DNA of 64,000 nucleotides from CBINFS01 sp966250015. GTDB taxonomy: Bacteria; Bacteroidota; Rhodothermia; Rhodothermales; DASSAV01. Location: positions 1 to 64,000 of the forward strand of contig CBINFS010000004.1 of the NCBI GenBank assembly GCA_966250015.1, written 5' to 3'. The notes below the pieces were generated by a model that did not search any database, had not been told where the DNA came from, and worked only from the letters and a program-made list of their open reading frames with translations. Both the position numbers and the translations under genes were made by a program. Positions 16,128-24,153 of this stretch are shown here, piece after piece. Each line of letters opens with the position of its first letter. Positions within the stretch are counted from its first letter, which is position 1.

Positions 16128-16967
16128 TCACGCGATGTGAATCTGGAGTTTGCCTCGAGAGTGATTTCGGCGCAATTTTCTGAGTCCTTTTTCCTTGATC
16201 TGGCGGACGCGTTCGCGAGTCAGGCCGAAGTGCCGTCCGATCTCTTCGAGCGTCAGCGGCCGTTCGTGATCGATGCCGAAATAGAGGCGCATGATCTCGG
16301 CCTCCCGCGCGTTCAGCGATTCCAGCGCCTGCTGCACGTCGATCGTCAGCGACTCGTTCATCAGCGGTTCGTCCGGCTGGAGGTCCTCGTCGCCGGGAAG
16401 GACGTCGATGAGGCTGTTGTCTTCGTCGTCCTCGAAGGGAGCGTCGGTCGAGAGGGTGCGGAAGGTGTGCTGCATGCCCTCACGGATCTTGGCGACGTTA
16501 ACGTCCATCACCGACGCGAGCTCTTCGACGCTCGGCTGGCGCTCGTACTCCTGGGTCAGCTTTGCGGTGACCTTGTGGATCTTGAGAATGGTGCTGACGC
16601 GGTTTAGCGGAAGACGCACGACGCGGCTCTGTTCTGCCAGCGCCTGAAGAATGGCCTGGCGAATCCACCACACGGCATAGGAGATGAACTTGAAGCCGCG
16701 CGTTTCGTCGAAACGCTGCGCCGCCTTTATCAGACCGTAGTTGCCTTCATTGATCAGGTCGGCAAGGCTCAAGCCCTGACCCTGATACTTTTTGGCGATC
16801 GAGACCACAAAGCGAAGGTTAGCACGGGTTAGCTTATGAAGCGCTTCAAGGTCACCCTGACGGATTCTCCGGGCGAGTTCCACTTCTTCTTCTGCGTCCA
16901 GGAGAGGGATTTTGCGGATTTCCTGCAGGTACCGATCGAGCAGGCGCTGATGCAACGTGGTATGCAT
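16128..16967 (-). CDS. rpoD: RNA polymerase sigma factor RpoD/SigA (short Bacteroidota form)
   Basis: A 279-residue primary-type sigma factor. It lacks the long region 1.1 and non-conserved region of proteobacterial RpoD, as is normal for Bacteroidota SigA. Region 1.2 (LLDRYLQEIRKIPLLDAEEE), region 2 (NLRFVVSIAKKYQGQGL, DLINEGNYGLIKAAQRFDE, FISYAVWWIRQAI), region 3 and region 4.2 (LTLEEIGRHFGLTRERVRQI) are in order. It recognises housekeeping promoters; the tRNA promoter at 10066 is a candidate target. The gene stands apart from dnaG and ribosomal genes. Confidence 0.95.
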   Translation of the reverse strand: MHTTLHQRLLDRYLQEIRKIPLLDAEEEVELARRIRQGDLEALHKLTRANLRFVVSIAKKYQGQGLSLADLINEGNYGLIKAAQRFDETRGFKFISYAVWWIRQAILQALAEQSRVVRLPLNRVSTILKIHKVTAKLTQEYERQPSVEELASVMDVNVAKIREGMQHTFRTLSTDAPFEDDEDNSLIDVLPGDEDLQPDEPLMNESLTIDVQQALESLNAREAEIMRLYFGIDHERPLTLEEIGRHFGLTRERVRQIKEKGLRKLRRNHSRGKLQIHIA

Positions 16968-17030
16968 GGCTTATCTCTTTATTTAACTACTATTAGGGGC
17001 CGGAGCCATGAATTAACGTAAGCGCTTCCA

Positions 17031-17477
17031 TCAAGAATTGATCGGAGGGGCTATCGCGTGTTTCGTCAGGTTTCTCGGGTTTAGGTTGTGGTGGCGGACG
17101 GCTGTACGACGAAGTATAGCCCGAACGTGTGCGGCAAGCAAATTCATACCGAAGGGTCCGACCAGGCAGTCATCAGCGCCCAGCTCGAGACACCGGACGG
17201 CGCCGGCATCGTCGTTTCGCGGGACGAAGGCGAGCACCGGTGTTCCTACACTCATTCGCCGAATCAACGTGAGCAAGTCCAGGCTGTTCGAGCCGTGAGA
17301 GGATAGGTCGATCAATACGATGTCGAAGTGGGGCGTTTCGCGGAGTATGTCGGCCGCCTCTTTGCCTTTATCGGCCAGCGTCACCTCGAATTGACTCCGC
17401 TCGAAAAAGGTCTTGATGGTTGAGGCAAGGTCTCGATTCACTTGCACAACCAGCATGCGAACAACGGGGGATTTCAT
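17031..17477 (-). CDS. Single-domain response regulator with degenerate acceptor site
   Basis: From ATG 17477 (GGAG nine bases upstream) the product is 148 residues: a receiver fold of ~120 residues and a basic tail without an output domain. The phosphoacceptor Asp57 (IVLIDLSSHG) is kept. The acidic pair that binds Mg2+ is replaced (LVVQVNRD where LVVDDxxD is expected), and the invariant Lys is replaced by Gly107 (CLVGPF instead of YLVKPF). Such sites usually do not undergo normal phosphorylation, so it may signal by binding instead. It is divergently transcribed from another regulator with a degenerate receiver (17893). Confidence 0.8.
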   Translation of the reverse strand: MKSPVVRMLVVQVNRDLASTIKTFFERSQFEVTLADKGKEAADILRETPHFDIVLIDLSSHGSNSLDLLTLIRRMSVGTPVLAFVPRNDDAGAVRCLELGADDCLVGPFGMNLLAAHVRAILRRTAVRHHNLNPRNLTKHAIAPPINS

Positions 17478-17892
17478 CTTCACAGTCTCCAACAGGTGGC
17501 TTCGCAACAACCCGGGGCGATGGATGAGCCGGAGGGGCTGTCAGGAAGTCACCTACGTCGACATCGTCTCAAAAAATTGTTGCCCTTCAAAGCTGAACAC
17601 ACCGTTGAGGCGGATTAACAGGACCAAACGTTAGTCCGGCTTTTGGATGGCCAGTTGGACGGGTGGTAACGTACCAAACGGTGTGCACTTCCTTCGACCG
17701 TATTTTCCTGATAGTGCCCTAGGCGTTCGGCTGTATTACAGCTAATGTTAAGTCTCACTAAATCCTGATATCGTAGGGGATTCTCCTACAATCTGGGTCG
17801 GCTCTTCCCGCTTTCTAATCATCCAGATATTTCATAAAAGCTTAACACATTACACCCGCTCCTACAAAACGCTCGCGAATGCAGGTGTAGCG
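17478..17892. other. Divergent regulatory region between two atypical receivers
   Basis: A 415-base AT-richer spacer with no convincing gene. It should carry the promoters of both flanking regulator genes. The clearest signal is the interrupted palindrome listed at 17773-17789. Confidence 0.5.
17773..17789. promoter_or_regulatory. Candidate operator palindrome
   Basis: GTAGG-GGATTCT-CCTAC: 5-bp perfect arms with a 7-base centre, 104 bases before the GTG start of the LuxR-type regulator gene. Size and symmetry fit a dimeric helix-turn-helix regulator. The protein that binds it is unknown; autoregulation by the 17893 product is a guess. Confidence 0.35.
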
Positions 17893-18552
17893 GTGGAAAG
17901 CCAGAAACGCAACATATTGATCGTCGAGAACAATCCATTGATGCGTCGAGGCTACGTTTCACTGTTGCAGGGAGAGCCCGACCTGCAAGTCTGCGGTGAG
18001 GCGTCCAGCTTACAGGAAGCATTCGACCTGCTGCAGGAGACCAGGCCCGACCTCATCCTGCTCAACTTCTCCGTCGGTGGTATGTGCGCGATCGAGTTCG
18101 TCAAACAGCTTGCCGTACTTGATCCACGGCCCAAGGTGCTGGCCATTTCGGTGTACGAGAATACGTACTACATCGAACGCGCCTTCCACGCCGGCATCAA
18201 CGGGCACCTATCCGCGAGTGAATCCGAGCAACAGCTGCTCAAGGCCATCCGCAAAGTGTTGAGCGGCGGGACCTATCTGAGCGAGGAAATTGGCGACCGG
18301 CTCCTCTGCCAGTTTTCCCGGAGACGCGGCGTGATTCCGGCCCCGCTCGAACGCCTCAGCGACCGCGAGTTCGAAACCTTCGAGCTCATCGGCAAGGGGT
18401 ATTCGACGCGGCAGATTGCCGAGATCATGAACATCAGCCCGAAAACGGTAGAATCTCACCGTGGACGCATCAAGGCGAAACTAACGCTCGGCACTACGAG
18501 TGAACTAAGGAGAAACGCCGTGCTGTGGGTGTACCGGCACCACCTCAACTGA
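17893..18552 (+). CDS. LuxR/NarL-type regulator with non-phosphorylatable receiver
   Basis: A 219-residue protein with NarL/FixJ layout: receiver (~7-125) and LuxR-type HTH (~152-215, LSDREFETFELIGKGYSTRQ... KTVESHRGRIKAKL). The HTH closely resembles that of the regulator at 24154, so the two are probably paralogues. All key receiver residues are changed: acidic pair DD to E12-N13 (VENNPLMR), phosphoacceptor Asp to N58 (LILLNFSVGG), and the Lys to A108. It therefore probably works independently of a kinase. The start is GTG. No kinase is adjacent; the next gene on the strand is the SpoIIAA-like membrane protein, 48 bases away. Confidence 0.88.
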   Translation: MESQKRNILIVENNPLMRRGYVSLLQGEPDLQVCGEASSLQEAFDLLQETRPDLILLNFSVGGMCAIEFVKQLAVLDPRPKVLAISVYENTYYIERAFHAGINGHLSASESEQQLLKAIRKVLSGGTYLSEEIGDRLLCQFSRRRGVIPAPLERLSDREFETFELIGKGYSTRQIAEIMNISPKTVESHRGRIKAKLTLGTTSELRRNAVLWVYRHHLN

Positions 18553-18600
18553 GCGCCGCGAATACCCAGTCCGACCATTCCGCAAGATCGAAGTGTGTTT

Positions 18601-19197
18601 ATGTTCGAGCTCCTGGACCATCAAAACGACGAGATCATCGGCGTACGCGTCAGCGGCAAGATCGAACGGGCCGCCTATCGTGACATGCTGAGACGGCTCG
18701 AAGAGCGGATCGCCGAACATAAACCGGCTCGTCTCCTTTTCGACCTGAAAGACTTCGAGGGCTGGGGGCCGGGCGTCGCGTGGGACGACCTCAAGTTCGA
18801 CATATCGCACTCCCGTGACGTGAGCCGTGTTGCAATTGTGGGCGACCGGAGATGGGAGGAGGTGCTGACGAGTCTGCTGCGTCCACTGATCGCCGCGGAC
18901 ATGCGCTATTTTGACCTGTCCGAGGAGGAAGATGCCCGGCGCTGGATCGAGGCGACGGTCGTTCAGAAAGAACGTAAACGCATCAGACGCAAGGATTGGA
19001 ACGCGCTACCCCGCCGTCAGAAAGCAGCCCTGATCGCTGCGACGACGGTCCAGGTCGGTCTGCTCATCGGGGCGCTGTACGACCTCTATCGACGACCTGC
19101 CCGTCGCATCCGTGGGCCTAAGAAGGTTTGGGCGGGCGTCGTTTTCATCAATTTTATCGGTCCTCTGGCGTATTTCCTGATCGGCAGGAAAGGATGA
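18601..19197 (+). CDS. SpoIIAA/STAS-like protein with C-terminal PLDc_N-type membrane segment
   Basis: A 198-residue two-part protein. Residues ~1-120 match the SpoIIAA-like fold (FELLDHQNDEIIGVRVSGKI, ARLLFDLKDFEGW, VAIVGDRRWEEVLTSL, ADMRYFDLSEEEDARRWI). Residues ~140-198 hold two hydrophobic helices around a basic loop (RRPARRIRGPKKVWAGVVFINFIGPLAYFLIGRK), the pattern of the phospholipase-D N-terminal (PLDc_N) membrane domain, without a nuclease. Such STAS-like domains may bind lipids or partner proteins; the role here is unknown. ATG 18601 is preferred over an in-frame GTG at 18595. Confidence 0.72.
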   Translation: MFELLDHQNDEIIGVRVSGKIERAAYRDMLRRLEERIAEHKPARLLFDLKDFEGWGPGVAWDDLKFDISHSRDVSRVAIVGDRRWEEVLTSLLRPLIAADMRYFDLSEEEDARRWIEATVVQKERKRIRRKDWNALPRRQKAALIAATTVQVGLLIGALYDLYRRPARRIRGPKKVWAGVVFINFIGPLAYFLIGRKG

Positions 19198-19272
19198 CCG
19201 GAACGAGCCCGCCTCGTCCCCTGTATTTAGCATCTCCCATCCCCTCCCCTTCCAGACGTACAAGCACGCGGT

Positions 19273-20433
19273 ATGCCCGGACCGGACTCCATCTTTTCGA
19301 GCGACGAGCTTCTTCGATACAGCCGGCAGCTAAACTTGCCGGGGTTCAATCTCGAGCATCAGAAGAAGCTGAAGGCTGCGTCAGTGCTGGTGATTGGGGC
19401 GGGCGGACTGGGCTCGCCCGTATCGATGTACCTTGCGGCAGCCGGTATCGGCCGCATTGGCCTCGTCGACTTCGACGTAGTCGAAACGTCCAATTTACAT
19501 CGCCAGATCCTCCACGGAACGAAAGACGTGGGGCGGCCGAAGACCGAATCGGCGCGCGACCGCCTTCGCGACCTCAACCCCCACGTGGACGTCGAGCTGC
19601 ACACGACCCGCCTGACGGCGGAAAACGCCACGGAGATCCTGGGGGAGTACGATGTTATTGCCGACGGGACGGACAACTTCTCAACGCGTTATCTGGTCAA
19701 CGATGCGTGTGTGCGGCTTGGGAAGCCGAACGTGTATGCATCGATTTTCCAATTTGAAGGCCAGGTTTCCGTATTTGGCTTACCCGAAGGCCCCTGTTAC
19801 CGGTGTATCTATCCCGCGCCGCCCGATCCGGGCTTGATTCCTTCGTGCGCTGAGGGCGGCGTGCTGGGTGTGCTGCCGGGAATGGTAGGCGCGCTTCAGG
19901 CTACAGAGGTCATCAAACTGATTACCGGCCTCGGCACATCGCTCGTGGGCCGGCTGTTGCTCTACGACGCGCTAAACCTGCGGGTTCAGCATCTTCTCGT
20001 GAGTAAGAACCCGGAGTGCCCCGTTTGCGGTAGAAGTCAGGAGCGGCGCGAGATGATTGATTATGCGACGTACTGCACCGGAGAACCGGCCGCAGCACCC
20101 AATATTACTGAATCGAATCACATGATCGTACAAGAACTCAAAGCCCGGCTCGATCGGAACGAGCCCGTCGTACTCCTTGACGTGCGGAAACCATTCGAAA
20201 AGCAAATTGCCGATCTGGGTGGCATCTCGATCCCGCTCGACGAGCTGGAGGATCGGATGGACGAGCTGTCGGAATACCGGGACCGCGAGATCGTCGTGTA
20301 CTGCCGGTCGGGTGCGCGGTCGGCCAGGGCCGTATCGATGCTTCAGCAGGCCGGATTTTCCCATGCCCGAAACCTCGAAGGAGGCGTCCTCGCCTGGAGC
20401 GATTACATCGACCCTTCGATGATGAAGTACTGA
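19273..20433 (+). CDS. moeB: MoeB/ThiF-family adenylyltransferase fused to rhodanese
   Basis: An E1-like enzyme that adenylates the C-terminal glycine of a small sulfur carrier (MoaD or ThiS type), with a rhodanese domain that can load sulfur. Residues ~1-260 are the ThiF/MoeB domain: GAGGLGS at 42-48, the zinc ligands C175, C178, C249 and C252, and a cysteine at 192 (LIPSCAEGGVLGV). Residues ~283-386 are a rhodanese with active-site C344 (VYCRSGARSA). Fusions of this kind are known as MoeZ-like proteins and serve molybdopterin, thiamine or cysteine synthesis; the carrier partner is not in the window. It converges on the GerW-like gene with a 9-base gap. Confidence 0.9.
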   Translation: MPGPDSIFSSDELLRYSRQLNLPGFNLEHQKKLKAASVLVIGAGGLGSPVSMYLAAAGIGRIGLVDFDVVETSNLHRQILHGTKDVGRPKTESARDRLRDLNPHVDVELHTTRLTAENATEILGEYDVIADGTDNFSTRYLVNDACVRLGKPNVYASIFQFEGQVSVFGLPEGPCYRCIYPAPPDPGLIPSCAEGGVLGVLPGMVGALQATEVIKLITGLGTSLVGRLLLYDALNLRVQHLLVSKNPECPVCGRSQERREMIDYATYCTGEPAAAPNITESNHMIVQELKARLDRNEPVVLLDVRKPFEKQIADLGGISIPLDELEDRMDELSEYRDREIVVYCRSGARSARAVSMLQQAGFSHARNLEGGVLAWSDYIDPSMMKY

Positions 20434-20442
20434 CCGTGCCGG

Positions 20443-20823
20443 CTACGACCTATCGAGACGGAACAGCACAAGAGCGAGCAAGGCACCAACCGCAAGACCG
20501 ACCATGCCGAGCCGCGTAACGTCGACAATGGGCCGGTACGTGACGGCCCCGTCGCGAATCGTCAGGTAGCCGCGCGGTTTTGCACCGCCGCCCCCACCTC
20601 CGCCTCCACTCCTGCCGGGCCGTGGCCCAGGGCCTTTGCCGAAGCCAAAACCGAGGTGAACCTCGGCCACCGGAATCACGGTGACGTCTCCCTGTTTGAC
20701 CGGTTTACCGAAGACGGCTCTGGCCCCCAGGCGCCCCAGGATCTTCCGGACCTGCTCCGTCACTTCAGGCTCATAGTCCGCCTGCGTTGGATCGACGTGC
20801 TTTTTGCTCTCGGGTTCCTCCAT
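20443..20823 (-). CDS. GerW/YtfJ-family protein
   Basis: A 126-residue protein with the GerW (Spore_YtfJ) pattern: a helical N terminus (VTEQVRKILGRLGARAVFG), the sequence GDVTVIPVAEVHLGFGFG, a glycine-rich loop at ~71-80, a YLTIRDGAVTYRPI strand and a C-terminal hydrophobic helix. GerW was named in spore-formers, but homologues exist in many non-sporulating bacteria, and nothing here suggests sporulation. The start is 4 bases after the S41 protease stop, so it is probably translated from the same operon as the barrel and the protease. Confidence 0.75.
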   Translation of the reverse strand: MEEPESKKHVDPTQADYEPEVTEQVRKILGRLGARAVFGKPVKQGDVTVIPVAEVHLGFGFGKGPGPRPGRSGGGGGGGGAKPRGYLTIRDGAVTYRPIVDVTRLGMVGLAVGALLALVLFRLDRS

Positions 20824-20827
20824 GGAT

Positions 20828-21871
20828 CTACCTCAAGTTTGATTGTTCCACCATTGCGGTCAACACAGCCATAGCTCGCACGAGGATCGTGTCGATGTGC
20901 AACCACGCGTCCGTCACCCGTATCCTTTCAAATATGTCTGGAGGTATCCCTGTTCCCTCGTACATTTCGCCGTTCGTTCCCGTTTGCATCCAGACGGGTA
21001 TGCGGTAGGTCCACCCATTGGGCAGCTCTCGATAGACGGGATTACCCAGCCCACCGCCTGTAGTATCCCCAATGGTCCGAACGCCGGGAATCGTCCTCAT
21101 CGCCATCACGAAGCTCTCGCAGGCGCTGAAGCAAGACCGGTTGGTCAACACGACGACCGGTCCGCGGAACCGGCTGTTGCCCTCGGGCTCGACGTAAAGC
21201 GGCGCAGGATCGGTGAAATCGTCGTGAGCCGGACCGTTGCGGTAGCGGTAGTAGGCGTAGACCCGTTTTTGATCGGCAAAGCGTCCGGCCACTTCCGCGG
21301 CGCTGGTGCCCGATCCGCCGCCGTTGCCACGTACGTCAACGACCATGGCACTGACCGGCCCCAGCGCTTTGAGCACGACGTCGACGCTATCGACCCAATC
21401 TCGGCCGGCAAAGCTGCTGATGTGAAGGTAACCAATGTTCCCATCCAGCTTTCCGTAGATCAGACGCCCGCCGGGCGTGAAGGAATAAGCGCCTTTGAGA
21501 TGCGTTTCGAGAACGTCTCCAAGAGAAAAGTTATCCGGGTACCGGGTTCGCCATTCGTCGTACCCGCAGGTACCAAAGGGGGAGAAGATGTTGACGTGCC
21601 CATCTTGTAGCTCGCGGATCATCTTGCACGCTAGGTCATAGAGATGCAAATCCGACAGGTGAGGAGATGCCAACCCGGTATAGACGGTACGGATCGAGTC
21701 CCAGTCGACGTCGCGCACGCTAAAGAGGGCGTAGTGGCGATCGATCTGGCTCCAGATCATGTCGAGGTATTCGGCGGGTGTGCGGGACTGCTCGTCGTCG
21801 ACGAGCACGTCCCCGCACGACGTGAGGCCGAGGCCGGCGACCAGTGACAGAACGATGGTGAACCGCCGCAT
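20828..21871 (-). CDS. S41-family peptidase, lipoprotein
   Basis: A 347-residue C-terminal-processing-protease relative with lipobox LTSC (C19). After a helical N-terminal part (YLDMIWSQIDRHYALF) comes the protease core: GNIGYLHISSFAG, VVDVRGNGGGSG and the nucleophile region VLTNRSCFSACESF with Ser249. No clear PDZ domain is visible, as in tricorn-like S41B members. ATG 21871 is chosen because the lipoprotein signal starts there; a longer in-frame extension lacks protein-like sequence. It lies 10 bases after the barrel gene and 4 bases before the GerW-like gene. Confidence 0.85.
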   Translation of the reverse strand: MRRFTIVLSLVAGLGLTSCGDVLVDDEQSRTPAEYLDMIWSQIDRHYALFSVRDVDWDSIRTVYTGLASPHLSDLHLYDLACKMIRELQDGHVNIFSPFGTCGYDEWRTRYPDNFSLGDVLETHLKGAYSFTPGGRLIYGKLDGNIGYLHISSFAGRDWVDSVDVVLKALGPVSAMVVDVRGNGGGSGTSAAEVAGRFADQKRVYAYYRYRNGPAHDDFTDPAPLYVEPEGNSRFRGPVVVLTNRSCFSACESFVMAMRTIPGVRTIGDTTGGGLGNPVYRELPNGWTYRIPVWMQTGTNGEMYEGTGIPPDIFERIRVTDAWLHIDTILVRAMAVLTAMVEQSNLR

Positions 21872-21881
21872 AGCCTGACCC

Positions 21882-22640
21882 CTAGCGTTTGAAGAGCACG
21901 ACGGCTCCGAGGTTGTTCTGCACGTCGACCAACCTGAAAGGGATTTCAGTGCGGTAGAAGCTGAACCCGTACCGAAGACGGAGTGCGAACGACCTCGACA
22001 GGTCATACGTGTAATAAATATTCGACGATGCTCCGGTGAGCTCGTTCAGTAAAACCACGTCGGGCTCCCAGCTTCCCTTGAGGCTGTACGGCGGCCGGAT
22101 CATAAAGGCGAGAATCGGGATAGCGACGTGGAAGCCGAGCTCACCGGCAGTCCGAATCCTCCGATTCAGCGAAAACGAAGGGCCTACCGCCGAATAGTAG
22201 ATGCCCGCATACTCATTGATGACGGGCGTGTAGTGGTGTTCGCGAAAGGCATAGTGGTGTTCCGTTTCGACGCCCAGCCACACTCCCCACGGTTGGGGCG
22301 CATCGATCCTCCTCTCATAACCCCCATGCACGTCGATGAGGTAGAGATCCTGCGTGTGGGACACGCCTCTGCTGATGGCGGACGTCAGTGTAGAGGCGCC
22401 GAACTCGACCTCGACGATGTGCCCGTGATTCCGTCCTCGAAACGAATACTCGAAGTGAAACGGAACCAGTAACCCGCTGTACCGCAACGGCGACACCAGC
22501 TCGTCCTTCTGCGCGTCGTGCCCCAGCCCGATGCCGAAGCCGAACCGGTGCCGCAAGGCAGGCTGTCCCTCAGCAGGCCAGGCCGCAGCCATTGCCCAGA
22601 GCAAAACAAGAATTGCGATGCGCAGAACTAACCCTTTCAT
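21882..22640 (-). CDS. Predicted outer-membrane beta-barrel protein
   Basis: A 252-residue exported protein. The signal peptide (MKGLVLRIAILVLLWAMAAA... EGQ) is followed by alternating aromatic strands (HRFGFGIGLGHDAQ, LLVPFHFEYSFRGRNHGHIVEVEFGAS, FALRLRYGFSFYRT) and a C-terminal strand ending in LFKR, typical of small outer-membrane barrels. No family is recognised. It is the first gene of a compact three-gene minus-strand operon with the S41 lipoprotein and the GerW-like protein. Confidence 0.65.
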   Translation of the reverse strand: MKGLVLRIAILVLLWAMAAAWPAEGQPALRHRFGFGIGLGHDAQKDELVSPLRYSGLLVPFHFEYSFRGRNHGHIVEVEFGASTLTSAISRGVSHTQDLYLIDVHGGYERRIDAPQPWGVWLGVETEHHYAFREHHYTPVINEYAGIYYSAVGPSFSLNRRIRTAGELGFHVAIPILAFMIRPPYSLKGSWEPDVVLLNELTGASSNIYYTYDLSRSFALRLRYGFSFYRTEIPFRLVDVQNNLGAVVLFKR

Positions 22641-22820
22641 TCGGACGCCAATACAAACCCACCCGTGAGCCATCCAGCAGGTTAATCATACGGAATTGTC
22701 AACACGTCTGCGCGAAGATCATGTTTTTTCGGTAGGGGATGCAGATTTCCCGCGGGTTTTTTGAAATGATGCTGGACGTAGACGGGGCGTTTATTGCTTC
22801 CAAAAACACTACACAAATAC

Positions 22821-22947
22821 GTCATCTCCGCGAAGGCGGAGATCCAGGCTACGGATCCGTCAGGCTATGCGGTTCTGCCACATGTGGCTGTCGAATGGAT
22901 TTACTTCGTCAGTCACTTTGTTCGTGTCGGATCAAGTCCGGGATGAC
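22821..22947. repeat. Palindromic intergenic repeat unit 1
   Basis: A 127-base unit starts GTCATCTCCGCGAAGGCGGA and ends GGATCAAGTCCGGGATGAC, so its ends are inverted (GTCAT/ATGAC). The left part folds as TCTCCGC/GCGGAGA. These ends match the widespread family of repeats of the type GTCATCCCGGACTTGATCCG seen in intergenic regions of many bacteria. Confidence 0.7.
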
Positions 22948-23036
22948 CTGTTTTTTAGGTATTTAGCAATATCGAATGTCCTGCCTTCGGATCGGTTCGC
23001 CCTTGTGGAATCGAACAGCCCATACCTCAAAAGAAC

Positions 23037-23096
23037 GTCATTCCGGCCGCCGAGCCGGGATCCATGTAAGCGTGCGACCCGTGACCACGGTATGAC
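23037..23096. repeat. Palindromic intergenic repeat unit 2 (degenerate)
   Basis: GTCATTCCGGCCGCCGAGCC followed by GGGATCCATG and ending in GGTATGAC 60 bases on. It has the same GTCAT...ATGAC ends as unit 1 and an imperfect CCGGC/GCCGG core. It appears diverged. Confidence 0.55.
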
Positions 23097-23226
23097 TTTA
23101 ATCAACCCCTCAGTCGCTTCGCGACAGCTACACCCGTAACGAGTACGGGACAGGCTCGTCCTGGGGAGCAATTTGTTGTGCCTTCAGTCACCGGCGGCGC
23201 CAACCAGAAGGGCACACTTTGGGAAG

Positions 23227-23256
23227 ATTCCTCCTCGCAAGGCTCGTCGGAATGAC
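23227..23256. repeat. Partial palindromic repeat unit 3
   Basis: CTCGCAAGGCTCGTCGGAATGAC-type end preceded by ATTCCTC. Only one boundary (ATGAC) is visible. It is likely a remnant of the same repeat class. Confidence 0.4.
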
Positions 23257-23343
23257 AAGTAGAGTGGTGTGGGCTTGCTGGCGACGGTGTAGCATTTGGC
23301 TACTCCGCATGTACGTCATCCTTCCGAGCTGCTATACTGCCCC

Positions 23344-23382
23344 AAAAAACACGAAGCCGGCCCTGTGTGAGGCCGGCTTCGT
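23344..23382 (-). terminator. Rho-independent terminator of yceI
   Basis: A perfect 12-bp stem (ACGAAGCCGGCC at 23351-23362, GGCCGGCTTCGT at 23371-23382, 8-nt loop). On the minus strand it is followed by six T (complement of AAAAAA at 23344-23349). It lies 24 bases after the yceI-like gene. Confidence 0.9.
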
Positions 23383-23406
23383 ACAGAAAAACCGTTTATC
23401 GAGCCG

Positions 23407-23991
23407 TCACGGAGCGGAGATCACGTCGAAGGTGACCTTCACTTCGTCGCCGGTTTTGATCGCCAGGAAGGTGACGGGCTTCATACCGAAGTCGGTCGTC
23501 AGAAGCGGCACGCTGCCGGTGAACTGGAAGCGGCCGTCGGCGAGACGCTTGGCGTCGACAACCATCGCGACGGACTTCTGGACGCCTGCAATCGTGAGGT
23601 TGCCGGTGGTCTGAAGCTTGTAGGTGTCGGGCGACGGATTGGCGACCACTTTGGCTTCCGTAAGGCTATAGACCACATTCGGGTGCTCCTTGGACTTCAT
23701 GGTCGATGCCAGACGCCCGTTCATCGCTTTGTGCCCGCAGTCTATTGCCTCAACCGGAATGGTGACTTCCGTTTTCAACACCTGGAGGCCATCCGAGTCG
23801 TCCGTTTCCACAAAACCGGTCAGTTGTGTCGCATTACACGTCCAGTCGTGGACCGACGAAGTACCGTCGAGCTGGAGCTTGCTTTCCGGCTGGAACGTCG
23901 TACGGACCGGTTCTCGTAACTGAACCCACCCTGCGACCAGCAGCATGACTGCTGCAATTACACTTAGAGCTACGGGAGTGCGATTTTTCAT
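23407..23991 (-). CDS. YceI-family periplasmic lipid-binding protein
   Basis: A 194-residue exported protein with an N-terminal signal or anchor (RTPVALSVIAAVMLLVAGW). It has the YceI lipocalin-like beta-barrel pattern: KLQLDGTSSVHDWTCNATQ, an internal MNGRLASTMKSKEHPNVVYSL and a closing VPLLTTDFGMKPVTFLAIKTGDEVKVTFDV. YceI barrels bind polyisoprenoid or amide lipids. ATG 23991 precedes the signal; an in-frame start at 24033 is less likely. It has its own terminator and lies downstream of the two-component operon on the same strand, 162 bases away. Confidence 0.85.
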   Translation of the reverse strand: MKNRTPVALSVIAAVMLLVAGWVQLREPVRTTFQPESKLQLDGTSSVHDWTCNATQLTGFVETDDSDGLQVLKTEVTIPVEAIDCGHKAMNGRLASTMKSKEHPNVVYSLTEAKVVANPSPDTYKLQTTGNLTIAGVQKSVAMVVDAKRLADGRFQFTGSVPLLTTDFGMKPVTFLAIKTGDEVKVTFDVISAP

Positions 23992-24153
23992 TGTATCCTG
24001 TATAGCTAGGTTGGATGATCGTCCGTGGCGCACTTCTTAAGAAACCCGCACGGGTTTGTATTCGGTTCTGGTCCGCTCGCCGCTACGATCGGGACGGGCG
24101 GCTATCATAAAAAACATCAAATAGGGTGCCAGATCAAGTAGAAGGGATGAATT

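Larger units (their letters stand above)
22641..23343. other. Gene-free region carrying dispersed repeats
   Basis: About 700 bases between the barrel gene and the yceI terminator. Short reading frames translate to TRHLREGGDPG- and VSDQVRDDLF-like strings, which are known artefacts of palindromic intergenic repeats. Apart from the repeat units listed, nothing coding or structural was recognised. Confidence 0.6.

Noticed and set aside
22739..23139. Short frames (75-90 codons) in the repeat zone
   Set aside because: Their translations are those of palindromic intergenic repeats, not genes.
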